Source of the DNA: Dendronephthya gigantea
Lineage: Eukaryota; Cnidaria; Anthozoa; Malacalcyonacea; Nephtheidae
Assembly (NCBI RefSeq): GCF_004324835.1
Contig: NW_021163010.1
Span: 5,518,001-5,582,000 of the forward strand
Direction: 5' to 3'
DNA: 64,000 nucleotides
The translations under genes were made by a program, and so were the position numbers. The first letter of the stretch is position 1. Each line of letters starts with the position of its first letter. The notes under the pieces were generated by a model. The model had not been told where the DNA came from. It did no database searches and was given only the letters and a program-made list of their open reading frames with translations. Below, in pieces: positions 36,699 through 49,208 of this stretch.

Positions 36699-39600
36699 AT
36701 GAATCAAAAGAATCCAAAACCAACTCTGGGAGGACAGCGGATCAAGACCCGCAAGAGAGGTTGTTCTTTTTGTTGCTCTTGCGATATTTCTACGTATTGT
36801 CTAATACTTCGTACATGTCAACACCCTTTAAAAGTAGTTTCATCTGTGCCTATAAAACCCCATCCATTATTCCATCTTTCATTTAGCGATTATTTATACA
36901 TTTTACTTTTAGACGAAAAAGAAAAATACGATCCCTTAGGATTTCGTGATTCTGTAATTACTGGCTTAGAGAAAACTGGTAGTGATTTTGAAAATGTAAG
37001 TTGTCTCATAGACAGCCCAAATATGCGTGATAATTTTAACGCGAGAAATTTGTACTAGACCTAAATTTTAGCTGCACTGAAGAATATATTTTTAAATACT
37101 TGTGAAAACTGCTTGAATTTTGTGTATATCATCTGTACGAACCTTATCTGTTGTACATTTCTTACTGTGATGTTGTTATCTTAGGTATCAGCCTTCCTAG
37201 ACAATCCAGGTAACAAACTGAATTATCATGCCTATGGTGAACAGTTGTTTGAAATCCTCTTTGCTGGTGGATTATTAGGTGAATATAACTTCTATTAAGA
37301 TCATTGCAAATATTTACGACTTCTGCATGAAATATTGTTCAATAGGTAATTTGTATTTCTACTATTTTTGATCCAACGTACAAAATTTCCTGCTTTTTAC
37401 AGAAAAGTAAATCCTTTGTTTTTTTGAATTACCTTCTATCACACACAGCATAGACATGCATATATTATTGGTTGAAATAAATGTCAATGTTTACTGAACC
37501 CTTTTTTCGTTCCAAAGCCCCTGGAGGTAGCATTATTTTGGAAGGTGAGAAGCCCAAAACGTCAATATGCATTTTCGAAGCCAACGAAGACACTGAAACA
37601 CTCAGATCCTATGTTCAGGTGAGTAAGCAAAGTTATATGTAAAGTGATGGTTGTATTGATTGAGGCAAATTGATATTGCATGGAATGTCCATCTGTAAAA
37701 CGTTAGAAAGTTTCAACATCATAATGAACAGCATCATTTGACTGTAACATGGTTACATTTACATTTATATGTATTATTCGGTGTAGATGTTTCAGAAGCT
37801 TATTCGAAGGTTCAAATACCTTCAGAAATCGTTTGACGATGTCTTGGATAAGGTAGGTTGGACGTTGTACATCACCGACACCGGCTGTTAGCTGCTTTTT
37901 CGTTACAATTATATAGTAAAACTAGTCATTTACAACAGCTGAGGTGTTTAAATATGATGTTTCGGGTTTTTAGATAATCGTTTTCATGAAAGGCTTCACC
38001 GAGGAGCAGCGTATGAAACTTGCAACGGTTTACGCTATGATTCTTGGATATAGTAAGTTGCATGCGAGTGTCTGTAAACCTGAGCATGATGTCAATTTTG
38101 CAGTTTAATATTTTGTTATTAACCATGTCTCGCTCTTATTCGGCCTTATCTTTACGCCTGGTTCTCTTCAATTAAGTGCGGTTAAGCACGTGTTTTTTTA
38201 CGCTTGCCTTCTTCTACTGTGAATAATTTAATCACAATAATTTACAACCACAGTTATGTGTGAATGCATTCATTCTGGTAATTGTTCAGATGGTTGTCCC
38301 AATAAGAATATATTGTTATATATATAATGCAGTTTGAATAGACGAAGTCTGTCTGCATGTGCTTCAGTAACGTTGTCCGGCATATATTTTGTAGGTATGA
38401 CGCAAGGAGCCTTCTTAGCAAAACTTAAGAATGAGCATTTGGTTAAAGAAGGTGAACTTTTTTTAGATTATTGCCACACCATTTTGTGGAGCTATTATTC
38501 GCCTTTCAACTTACCTAAAGCCCCCAGCCTATATACAAGTGTTACTGATATTTGAGAATATGACGTTGCATGAAAATATGGCGTCGTGGATGTCATGTCA
38601 CTGGAGAAAGATTTAAAAAACTGTTGTATGGAAATTGTAGGAAAATATTTGGTTTGTCTAGTCAAGTCATATGGAGCATGCTGCCATTTTAGGTGACATT
38701 TAAGCCACTGTGGCCAAAAGTTTATAAGTTATTTTAGGATATTTTTAAACTCCTTAAATGGTCTAATAGAAGAAGAGTTATGCAGGCCGCATTAAATCGG
38801 TTGTTGTCCCAGCATTGAAATTAACTCAGGATAAATTTGTCGCCTTTCAGGTCTTTCTCTTCAATTTATGACAAGATTGTTTCAAGTCTGGTTTAAAGAG
38901 AAGAAAGACTCCTCTGGTATTATTGCGAATACCTTGAAAAAGAATGAAATGGATGATAAATTATTGGTTAGTTTTACATGGTGTATCAAAAAAATGTAAT
39001 CGAACTTCAACACGCTATACTTCACACGTGAACAACTTAAACTATAAACAAAATAGTCTACAAACGAGATTTTTACACATTCGGAAAGAGCAGGCTTTTA
39101 GCTTTTTCAGAACCAAATGGACAAAAAATGAGCAAATACGAGGATGATACAAAATGTGAGTAAAAACTCTACTCCATTTGGTATTGAAAACGTGCCACTC
39201 AATAGTTAAGAGATTAATCTTTCCGAATGTGAAACAATTTCGCTTTTAGACAACATTGAGTAGTTCATGAATAATATCGTGTTGAAGTTGGATCACCTTT
39301 TGGAAGTTGGATCACCTACTAATGGAACAATATCTATCCAACGCCAGTTTGTGCAAAGCTGTGTATTATTTCATAAAGCTCCAGTTATCCACGATCTCAC
39401 TATAGCATCGCATTAACGAATAGCCGTTACTCGACACTAACTTACATATGATTTCTAGGAATTTTTCCCTCCCAATAAGCGGACAAATGAGCAATTTGAG
39501 AAACACTTTGTTGCAGCTGGACTGCCGAAGCTCGTTGAAATTCAGGTAATGTCTCGTCATAATTGTGCCATTAAGATCAATTTACAATGACGGTTTTTGT

Positions 39601-42316
39601 TGTGATTTTCGTCCTTTAATAGATGTGATCTAGTGGATAAGTTCAGGCAGTTTGAATAAGGACACTCGTACACTGAGCATATACATAACTATTCACTTGT
39701 CTTCTTCTGCGTGAGGGAGATAATAAATAGCTCGTGTGAACTGGCCTTAAGTGGAAGCCAGTGATGAGATTTCCAGCAGTAATTTTAAGATTTCCAGGGT
39801 TAATTTCTAATGTTAATTGCATGTCATAATCTGTCTTACGTGTAGAAAAATCAGCAACACGTCGGATCGAAGAAAGAGTACCAGTCTCAATTGTCTGAGA
39901 TGATCGACGCTAAAGTTCCCTTAAAAGAAGTAAGCATTTATCCATCTTGACATGGAAGCCAACCCCAAAGCAAAAAAGCATCATGTGATGTATTACTTTC
40001 TTCGAGAGTGGAAAGTTGATAGGTTAACCTAAATATTTTATAGATCATAGCCAACTGCAATGAACAGAAAGAAAAGAATAACTTGACAGAAGAACAAGTA
40101 ATAGTTCTGGTAAGGAAATTGATTGAGTGCTGTCGGAAATTGAAAAAGACTTTTTCAATTCTTAGACTTCAAACCTGGTGAGAAAAAATATTTATAAATG
40201 CTCAAAATAAGTTTGCACAAAATGACCATTTCACAGCTGTCAGATGTGTATGATGAGCTGTCAATAGATTGCAGAATGTATTGGAGAAGAAAAATTATAT
40301 TTTCTGATTGAAACTTCATAAGCACCAATTTCTGCGGTCGTACGTCTAATCGAATACGAATCTATCCATCCCTATTCATATTCAGATGGATTTTACAGAC
40401 TTTGACGTATTAGGCCTGTTTCAGTCGTCGAACTTTTCATGCGCCGAACCTAATGCAAATGAACTAGGATATAAAAGACAAGTATTCCATCCCTAAAACG
40501 AATTCGGCTATAAATCCCAAATTTGCTCATAGCTTATGTCAATACATCTCACTAGGCACAATATTTCGTTATCCAACAGAAATAATTACTTCCATTCATG
40601 GATAATATTATAAAACACATCAACCTCATTTTGCCTGAAAGCCTTATTTTAATTATTTTTAAGACATGGAGGGCAATAATGTCTTCTGTTGAATGGAACA
40701 AAAAAGAAGATTTGGTAGCAGATCAAGCCCTTAGACATTTGAAGGTAAATTATTTCAGTTACGCATGATTGCTTTCATTTTGCTACCCCGTGTTTTTACC
40801 AGCTTTGAGTTTAAAGGATGTGGCACGATGATCGGTTTCTGATTATCGGTCATTTACAGTATAATGTGTTTAAAATAATGTGTTTTTCAAAAAATAAAGG
40901 TATATTCTCCATTACTCGCGGAATTTGCTTCAAACGCCGCATCAGAGTTATCGTTGATGAACAAAATTCAGGTAGGCTTCCTTTTAGACTAAACTTTCGC
41001 TGAACAAAGGGTAAAAAAAGTCTGATTTCATATTTTTGCCTTTTTTCTGTTGTTATCTCGGCTGTGTGTTAAAATGGGAATTAATTTACATATACCCTTG
41101 TTTCACCAGGATTATTGTTATGATAATATGAATTTTATGAAAGTATTTCAGAAGATAATTCTTCTCATGTACAAGAGTAAGTGTGTTCGCGCGTGTGTCT
41201 TGCCAACTTTGGCTGCCTCGTTACTTCAGTTGGTTTACCAGCGTGGGTTTGCCCACAGTTAATCGGATATACATGGTTTGGAGACTATTGTCCAATGTAA
41301 TGTTATTGTCCAAATTAATGAAAAAAATGGTTCCTTTCTCGTCACGTGTCTATTGATTGGTCTTGCTAAGCTCCTCAACCTTGACTTGAAAAGTATTTTA
41401 ATTAGAAGATTGCTATTTGGTTTATCTGTGCAAAATATGACATGTGATGAGAAAGGATCAATTTTTTTTGCATAAATCTACCCTACCATAGTTATGAGTT
41501 GTATTGTAATTTTATGTCGTCTCCAAACCATGTAACTAAACATCAATTTCAAGATTCGCTCATTTTGTGAATTTTTATTCACTGTATTACCAGCGAGTGT
41601 TAAATCAACTTTGTATCCTGGTTGTTTAGCCGATGTCCTGAGTGAAGACACAGTATTAAAGTGGTACAAGACAGGCCATGGTTTCAAAGGCAAAAGTGTT
41701 TTCTTGGAACAGATGAAAAAGATGGTCGAATGGCTTCAAAGTGCCGAGGAAGGTCACTAGCGATTTTTACATTTTTGTGAAAACGGCAACCCGGAAAGAT
41801 TTGTTTTCAGTGCACCTGTACTTTATTACAGTTCACTGACCTGTACACGAAGGAAGAGAAGGGGGGGGGGGGGGAGTTGGAAGACCGATGCACCCTCGTA
41901 TTGGGCAAAAACAATTTTTATGGATAAAAAAATTATGGTGCCTCAGAACGCGTTTCCGAAAGCCTAAATTTCAAAATTATCCAGGATTAACATAATCCCC
42001 TAGCTGACTCGAACCTTTCGTCCCCTAAAATGTTTCGGCACGTACATCTTTGTTTGCAGGTTAATTCTTAATGGTGCATTCAATTTTATGTGTATTCAAT
42101 TGAATCAGTGTAATCGGACTTTGCCTTTCATCCCTGGTAGAAGCCCTTTCTTTTGGGGTATTTAGCTTTTTGAATTCAAGACTATACAATACAAATTTTG
42201 CGATTGGAAAAACATAGCCGAACCAATTTTCAGTTTCTTTAAGAAAACGCGGCAATAAGTCGCTAAATGATTTTCTGTTTTACGCTTTAGAAACGGACTC
42301 GGAAGAAGACGACTGA
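36699..42316 (+). CDS. BZW1/BZW2: BZW/5MP, eIF5-mimic protein with W2 domain
   Basis: Pre-duplication counterpart of vertebrate BZW1 and BZW2. These bind eIF2 and eIF3 through the C-terminal W2 (HEAT-like) domain, compete with eIF5, tighten start-codon choice and help ATF4 translation. Sixteen coding exons encode 420 residues (human BZW1 419): 36699-36759, 36913-36995, 37185-37278, 37518-37618, 37787-37852, 37974-38052, 38395-38451, 38851-38966, 39459-39545, 39846-39929, 40044-40109, 40664-40744, 40900-40971, 41110-41176, 41630-41752, 42291-42316. The start [20 protein letters not shown] closely follows the human start. AGGLLAPGGSI and [14 protein letters not shown] are in the N-terminal HEAT region. 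[35 protein letters not shown] and [20 protein letters not shown] mark the W2 domain. The tail is acidic (ETDSEEDD), as in eIF5 and eIF2B-epsilon W2 proteins. Confidence 0.97.
38976..39315. mobile_element. MITE-like inverted repeat in BZW intron 9
   Basis: The left arm has GGTGTATC..AATCGAACTTCAACACG and the right arm has CGTGTTGAAGTTGGATCACC. The right arm carries a second partial copy of the AAGTTGGATCACC unit. TA dinucleotides lie at both outer ends, as for mariner-type MITEs. No coding capacity. Confidence 0.6.
41861..41874. repeat. Poly(G) tract in BZW intron 15
   Basis: Fourteen consecutive G residues, an unusual run in an AT-rich window; length may be unreliable. Confidence 0.8.
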
Positions 42317-42363
42317 GAGTCGGAAGTTAAATATTAATTTTTGTATAGAATACACAAAAACAC

Positions 42364-42369
42364 AATAAA
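42364..42369 (+). terminator. Candidate poly(A) signal of BZW
   Basis: AATAAA 48 bases after the BZW stop codon, followed by a GTTGTATATATA stretch. It implies a very short 3' UTR. Confidence 0.7.
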
Positions 42370-43871
42370 AATTTTAAGATGATTCCGACTATTGTTGTAT
42401 ATATATACATATATGGAACATTCCTGTTGGCATCATCGGTAGCAATCAATTCCAGAAACTACTGAGACAGCTCCACTCAACGTGTGCAATATCGTTACCA
42501 TAGCAAAGTATCGTATTATTTTGTTTTTAGATGGTATAGGACATAAATGGAATGGAATATCAACACCCTATAGGGTCCGTAACTTTTTTATTGACTCGTA
42601 AACCAAGTATGCTCAATATGCCCAAATTTTTGGAATCTTGATAGCAGTCTACAGATATGAAAAAATACGCAATGTTACGTTCTCAATATTACGCAACTGC
42701 AACCAATCTAATTTCGAGTTGCTCTTTTAGCGGTCCATTATTGCATAATATTTGGATATCACTCTGGAAGTGGTATTTAGTTAAAGTGGGCGTGGCCTTG
42801 GCACCAACCATGGTGGTGCCTCGTGAACATTACCTCGGAAGTTCGTACCTCGACCAAGGTTGACTAATTTCCTACACGGCTAGTCATGGCTACATGTGTC
42901 ATTTAGATATCATTAGGTTTCTGGAACCGTATATTCATCAGGCTATTTCCGTACGAAAGGAACTGTCTGCCATTACATTCGTTCGGCCTTAGAAATTCTG
43001 CTCATGCGACCGTGACGGGCCAGAAAAACAAAGCAAGCTATTTACATGAGCCCGGTTACCCGAGATTCAACAAAGCTTGAGAGGACTTTGAGGTATTGAA
43101 ATAAGTCTTTATAACACCAAACAAGCACATGCTATTGTTGTGGTGATCATACGAATGCCAGGATCATGTTATCTGTTCATTTCAATACTTCAAAAATCAT
43201 CTCGCGCTTCGTTGAATCTCGGGTAACCGGGCTCATTTCTCCGCCCAGGCGAGCGAAGCACGCTTTGTTTTTTCAGGCACGTCCAGTGAACTCTATATAC
43301 ACGGCAAAGAACGCTCTCAAGTTGTTCCCGGTTGATGAGAACAGGCCTTAACATTGGCCTCAACAATGTTGTGCTGCACCCCATGAACAATGTTGTCAAC
43401 AATGTTGTTCCACTTTGTTACGCTTACAATATTGCAACATTGTTGAAAACATTGTTCATGGGGTGCAACACAACATTGTTGAGGCCTATTCTCATCAACC
43501 GGGAACAACTTGAGAGCGTTTTTTGCCGTGTATATAGAGACTAGAGAGAGAAAGCTAACTTGGCCCGTGACAGTCGCATGGCCGGTTTCCTAAGTAGTTC
43601 CTGTGGGTAGATGGCAGATGGTCATGATCATGACGTCAGAATAATTTAACGTCTAATGAAATGAAAATGCTATGTTATATGCCCATATTATATCGCTGTT
43701 AATATATAAAGTAAATTATCTGAGAGATTGAGAGTGACTCGACATTTATAATGCCGTTCAGTTCGAAGACGGAGTTGCTCTTTGTAATGTACGTATTTTG
43801 GTGACGATATGTCTCTAGATATGATATCTGTTTTGTGAAACGGAAAGAAAGATAGAGAGTCCTCGGCCGTT
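42370..43871. other. Gap between BZW and the SLC12 gene
   Basis: No gene is seen. The main content is the nested palindrome cluster at 43003-43580; the final ~290 bases should hold the SLC12 promoter and 5' UTR. Confidence 0.6.
43003..43580. mobile_element. Nested palindromic element cluster
   Basis: Three layers of inverted repeat are visible. The outer arms CATGCGACCGTGACGGGCCA (43003-43021) and TGGCCCGTGACAGTCGCATG (43561-43580) face each other. Inside are two hairpins. The first has arms around 43046-43082 and 43200-43236 (ATGAGCCCGGTTACCCGAGA and its mirror), extended outward by an ACAAAGC-containing stretch to about 43015-43283. The second is an almost complete palindrome at 43291-43539 with arms of about 115 bases, containing ACAATGTTG units. 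The inside of hairpin 1 is homologous to 48858-48997 in the SLC12 gene. The simplest reading is one non-autonomous element inserted within another; superfamily unknown. Confidence 0.75.
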
Positions 43872-46800
43872 ATGGCCGAACCAAACAATGACAGGTCTAC
43901 AACCAAAAGTAATTTACGCTTTGCTGTTACAACTGTTGAGAGCGAAGAGACAGATGATTTTCACAAAAATGATACAACTCTATGCCCTAGTACAGCTGAG
44001 AATACCATTGGTTATGGTACACATGAAGCAGTTCCTATGACAGTGTTTTATAGAAATGATTCGTCTCATGTTCAAGGGAATGCGAAAGGTAAATCAAGGC
44101 CAACACTAGATCAATTAAGAAAAGGGTTTGAAAGCAACAGCCCAGAAATACAGGTAAGACAGTTATGCATTTACATAACAGTAACGTAAATGTAGTAATT
44201 TGGCACCCTAGTGCATTTATAGTAATTTGGTACCCTAATTTGTGCATTTAATAGTATATTCACGAATGATGTTTGGTTCAAAGTTCAAACCTTGATTTAT
44301 CAATGTGAATTTACCATTGGTTATTTTGTAGGGTCCGCGGTTTAAATATGCAAACATGTATGCCATTCCCCAAACCAATTACAGTAGATACGAATCTTCA
44401 ATACAGGAACAAACATACTCCGAAGAATAAAACATCTTATATTCTTTCAAACCAGAATGTTTGGCAATGGTTTGAGAATCACTTTGGAATAAAGTCGAAA
44501 TATCATCTTAAAATTGTGTCTTATTGTCTATAGTTTACAAGATGTTATTCTTCAGAGTATGTTTCTTCAAACTGTCTGCTTGTAATGCTTTTAAGATGCT
44601 TCAATGCTAGCTTGATTCCTGTTTGCTTAATCACAAGTGCCATTAAATAAACATACAAAATTTGCATTATTTCTTCATAATATTCAAGCCTAACACGATT
44701 TTTTTGTCTTACTGTTAAAACATTTACATATCAGGTTTATATTGTACTAGTTTTATCTTGGCTTCGCACCTGAAATACAAGTTCCTAATTGAAATAAATC
44801 ATGTAAGAACAATACGTAGGTTCCCGTCTGTGCTGGGTTGTTGGCCTGTGCCTTTAGATAAGGCTGCCTTTGCTGTTGTCCCAATGGGATTGTTATCCAA
44901 TCTTAATACTTATAAAAGTATTTCCAGGGAGAAATATATGACATGTCAGTATTAAAAGATGAGTAATATTTTCGCTTTTCCTAGCCTATGGTAGCAGATG
45001 AAGAGACAGGTGTCACTGATCTAGAAAACAGACCATCAATAAAACTAAATAAATTTGGCTGGATCAAAGGCGTTCTGGTACCATGTCTATTGAATATCTG
45101 GGGTGTTATGTTATTCCTCCGCTTGACTTGGGTAGTTGGTCAAGCAGGCATTGGTCTTTCTATTGTAATAATTTTATTGTCTGCATCTGTGACAACGTTA
45201 ACATCAATATCAATGTCTGCAATCTGTACCAATGGGCAAATTAAAGGAGGTATAAAGGTTTGATTATTATTGTTGATAGACATGGTATTTTAAAAGGTCT
45301 GCCATTTACTAAGTTATTTAACATACTTTCTATTGCATTTTAAGGTGAACACACATTTTTAGACATCTTGAGCACATAATTTGCATACTTAATTTTCAGA
45401 CATCTGATTTTACTGTCAATGTGGTGATCATAGATGTGCTCTATATAAGACTTCTAGGAAGTTCAATATTGTTATAATTTCCCTCCATCCTTCAATGCTT
45501 CACACAAGTATATCATCAAAGCAACAAAGCAAAACAAAATATTCTGAATCATGCACATTTTTAAAATCTGTTCACACATTCCAATAGACCTTTTCGGTAA
45601 TTGGGTCACAACACTTTGACATCATGTTTTAAATTTATATCCACCTTAAATGGAATGGATTTCAAGAGTTCTGCAAAGATACAAAGAGTCCTTCTTCAAC
45701 ACATGCATGAAAAATATTATTTATTTTGACCAATAAATGTGGAAATAAGCCATAACACGAGAACAAGGCTGAGGGGCCAAGACCACAAACCTTGTTCCTA
45801 CGTTATGGCTTATTTCCATACTTATTAGTCAAAATGAAAAATTATTTTTCATGCACAGGTTATGGAAGGATGTTTTGCATCTTTGCACATAGCTTGTGAG
45901 GGTAAAACTTGAAATCCATCTCATTTAATGTGGTTCTAAATTTAAAATGATAATGTTGTGATGTAATTACTGAAAAGGTCTAATTTGTTGGATCCAATTC
46001 CCTTCTGACATATAGAATGTAGTCTGTTATTGATAAAGCAGTACTGTATTAGCTTAAGTTGATTTGCTGTATTTTCCATATACATTGCAAGTCAACAGAT
46101 ATCCATCAGAAGTGAATTGGATCCAACAAAATTGGATTATGTGAACAAAACCTTAGATTCATACAGTATCGTCTAGCTGCCAAAACTATAATGAAAGAAG
46201 TTTGATAATATATATGTGGTTTTGCATGTTAACTTGCGTATATCAGTGTACAGGACAATGAGGACATGCATATACACAAATTTAAATTCATGTCTAATTT
46301 TAATGTACGAGTTTACGCTTCTTTTTGGGTTTAACTCTAAAAAAATATTCCCAGACCCAGTATGCAGCATAATAAAGTTTTCAACCAGATGTGACGATAT
46401 AAAAACAGCTGGGGCCGGTTGTTCAAAAGCCGGTTAACGGTAACCCAGGGTTAAAAATGCCTAACCCAGGGTTAAATTTTAAACCTTGGTTGATTTGCGT
46501 TGCACAAAGCTCGGTTAGCGTTAACCCTGTGTTAAAATTGACAAAAAAATTAACCCTGCTAGCTAGGTGGGTTAACTTTTTAATCCTGGGTTAACTTCGA
46601 TTCAAAATGGATGAATAAGGAGCTGAAACACGTAAACACGTATAATTCGTCATGAATTAAACACTTTTGAAAGGTTTTACGAATAATTTCGACAGCAAAG
46701 AATTATTTAAGTTTGACTTCGTTCGATTTCAGCTGATGTATTGATTTATTTATCTTCGCTTCAATGCAATACACGATGAATGAATACAACCGTACAAATT

Positions 46801-49151
46801 GAAAGATCGTAATCGAAATATTTGTTTCGCATACCAAAATTTGATTCTTTTGATTGGCAGCAAGTGGTAAGGCTACGTTTGTTCCTGAATTTGAATAATC
46901 AAAGAATGCCTAAAATTTTCAAAATAGATTGTTTATAATATGCATTGCTTAATTTTGCTTCACATCGCGACATTGTTTATCATACAACATTTGCGAATTT
47001 CGAATCTTTCTAAAATTGCATGCACGGAAATTGCGGTTCAAAACAACGTCCCTTCGACCCTGCCCTCACGGCATATAATCTTTCGACTGACAATATATCC
47101 TCGTCGGGTAAAGTTTTGCCGCTCGTTTATTGACCAATTGAAAACGTTCTTATATCCAACTTAGTCGTTAAAATACATTTAATCTTAGGTTAAATATTTT
47201 AACCCTGGGTTAACTAACCCTACCGCTAACCCAACTTTGAACAACACAGTTTTAACCCAGGTTTAGCTAACCTAGGGTTAAGGATTTTAACCCAGGTTTA
47301 GCACTAACCCAGGGTTAAATTTAACCTGCTTTTGAACAACCGGCCCCTGGGAATGAAGAGTTGTCTAAGTCTAACATATTGCATTTGCAGGTGGAGCATA
47401 CTATCTCATATCGCGTAGCCTGGGCCCAGAATTTGGTGGCTCGATTGGTCTGATCTTTTCCTTAGCAAATGCGGTAGCTGTGGCAATGTACGTTGTTGGT
47501 TTTGCAGAAACTGTCGCATATATAATGGCAGAAAGCAACTCTCTTATGATAAACGAAATAAACGATACTCGTATCATAGGACTTGGCACAGTTGTCATAC
47601 TACTTGGCCTAACATTGATTGGCCTGGACTGGGTGCTTAAGGCACAGTTAGGTTTGCTTTTTCTTCTTCTTGCTGCCATGATTAGTGTTGTCATTGGCTT
47701 TTTTGTAGGACCTTTGAACGACAATACCAAATCTAAGGGTTTTGTTGGTATAAGTTCATCGGTGTTTAGTGAAAATTTTCCCCCCAGTTACACAGGAAAA
47801 GAGAATTTCTTTTCTGTTTTTGCCGTCTTCTTCCCCGCAGCCACCGGCATTCTTGCTGGAGTCAATATTTCTGGGGACTTAGACGATGCTCAACAGGCGA
47901 TCCCTAAAGGAACATTTCTTGCAATCGGAGTAACTGGTGTCGTTTATGTACTTCTGGGTATAATGGCTGGATCTTGCGCTGTACGAGATGCAACAGGAAT
48001 TGTTAATGAGACGATCACGTGTGCCATGATGGAGTGCGAATATGGATTAAATAACGATTACCAGGTAACACTTGCATTGAAAAAAGGCAGTTAGATTACC
48101 ATCAATTACAATTTCATGTAGATCAGGAAAATTAAGAATGAATCGAGAATTCATCTTGCTATGGACCAAAAATAATATTAAACGTCCATTCGGGGACCGA
48201 GACGAGAACCATTACTTCCACGTGTTCAGTGAAAAATCTATCGAAAAGCACGTGTTTTCCAAACGAGCACGTGATAAGTTTACAAGGCGAGTAGACCGCT
48301 ATAATAGCCTTTTGCTTCTTTTCAGCTGATGCAAAAGATTTCGATCTGGGCTCCGTTGGTGATCATTGGTATTTTCGCGGCAACATTATCGTCTGCACTC
48401 GCCAGTTTAGTTGGAGCGCCTAAAGTTTTTCAAGCTGTTTGTCGAGATGAAATATTTCCTTACATTAAATATTTTGCCGAAGGAAGGGGACCAAATAACG
48501 AACCTCGAAGAGCATATATTCTCGTCTTCTTTATAGCTTCTGGCTTTATTGCGATTGCTGAACTCAATGTGATTGCTCCGATCATCTCCAACTTCTTCCT
48601 AATGTCCTATGCCCTAATTAATTATGCTGTGTTCGCAGCATCATTGGGTCGGTCTCCGGGTTGGAGGCCATCTTTCAAGTATTACAATAAATGGGTTTCC
48701 TTGTTCGGAGCATTGTTATGTATTGCCATTATGTTTCTCATTGAATGGTGGGCAGCTTTGGTTACAATTGTCATCATCGGAGCTCTCTATAAATATGTCT
48801 CGTATACTAAACCACAGGTAAGACTAAAATTGTAATTGTAAGGAACTGTTTACTTGATCCAGGTTACTTGAGATTTAACAAAGCGTGAGATGATTTTGAG
48901 GTGTTAGAAAAGTCTTTATGACACCAAACAAGCACATGCTATTGTCGGAATGACTATAAGACGGCCAAGACCATGTTATATACTTATTTCAATACCTGTG
49001 ATGGATTTGGTTGTTGCTGTGGCAGTAACTGTGGTTGTTGTACTGATTGTTTTGTTAGTTTTTGTAAATAATTCTGGTTGTTGTTGTTATATGATTAGTT
49101 TGGTTATTATTGCAATATTTCTAATCGTTGTTGTTGTTGTTGTTTTTTTTG

Positions 49152-49208
<57 letters not shown>

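Noticed and set aside
36573-37058. 161-codon + strand open frame near the BZW start
   Set aside because: It merely reads through BZW exons 1 and 2 and the intron between them; the spliced model matches the family exactly.
46440-47340. Telomere-like TTAGGG/CCCTAA strings
   Set aside because: They are variants of the AACCCAGGGTTAA unit of the transposon, not tandem telomeric repeats.
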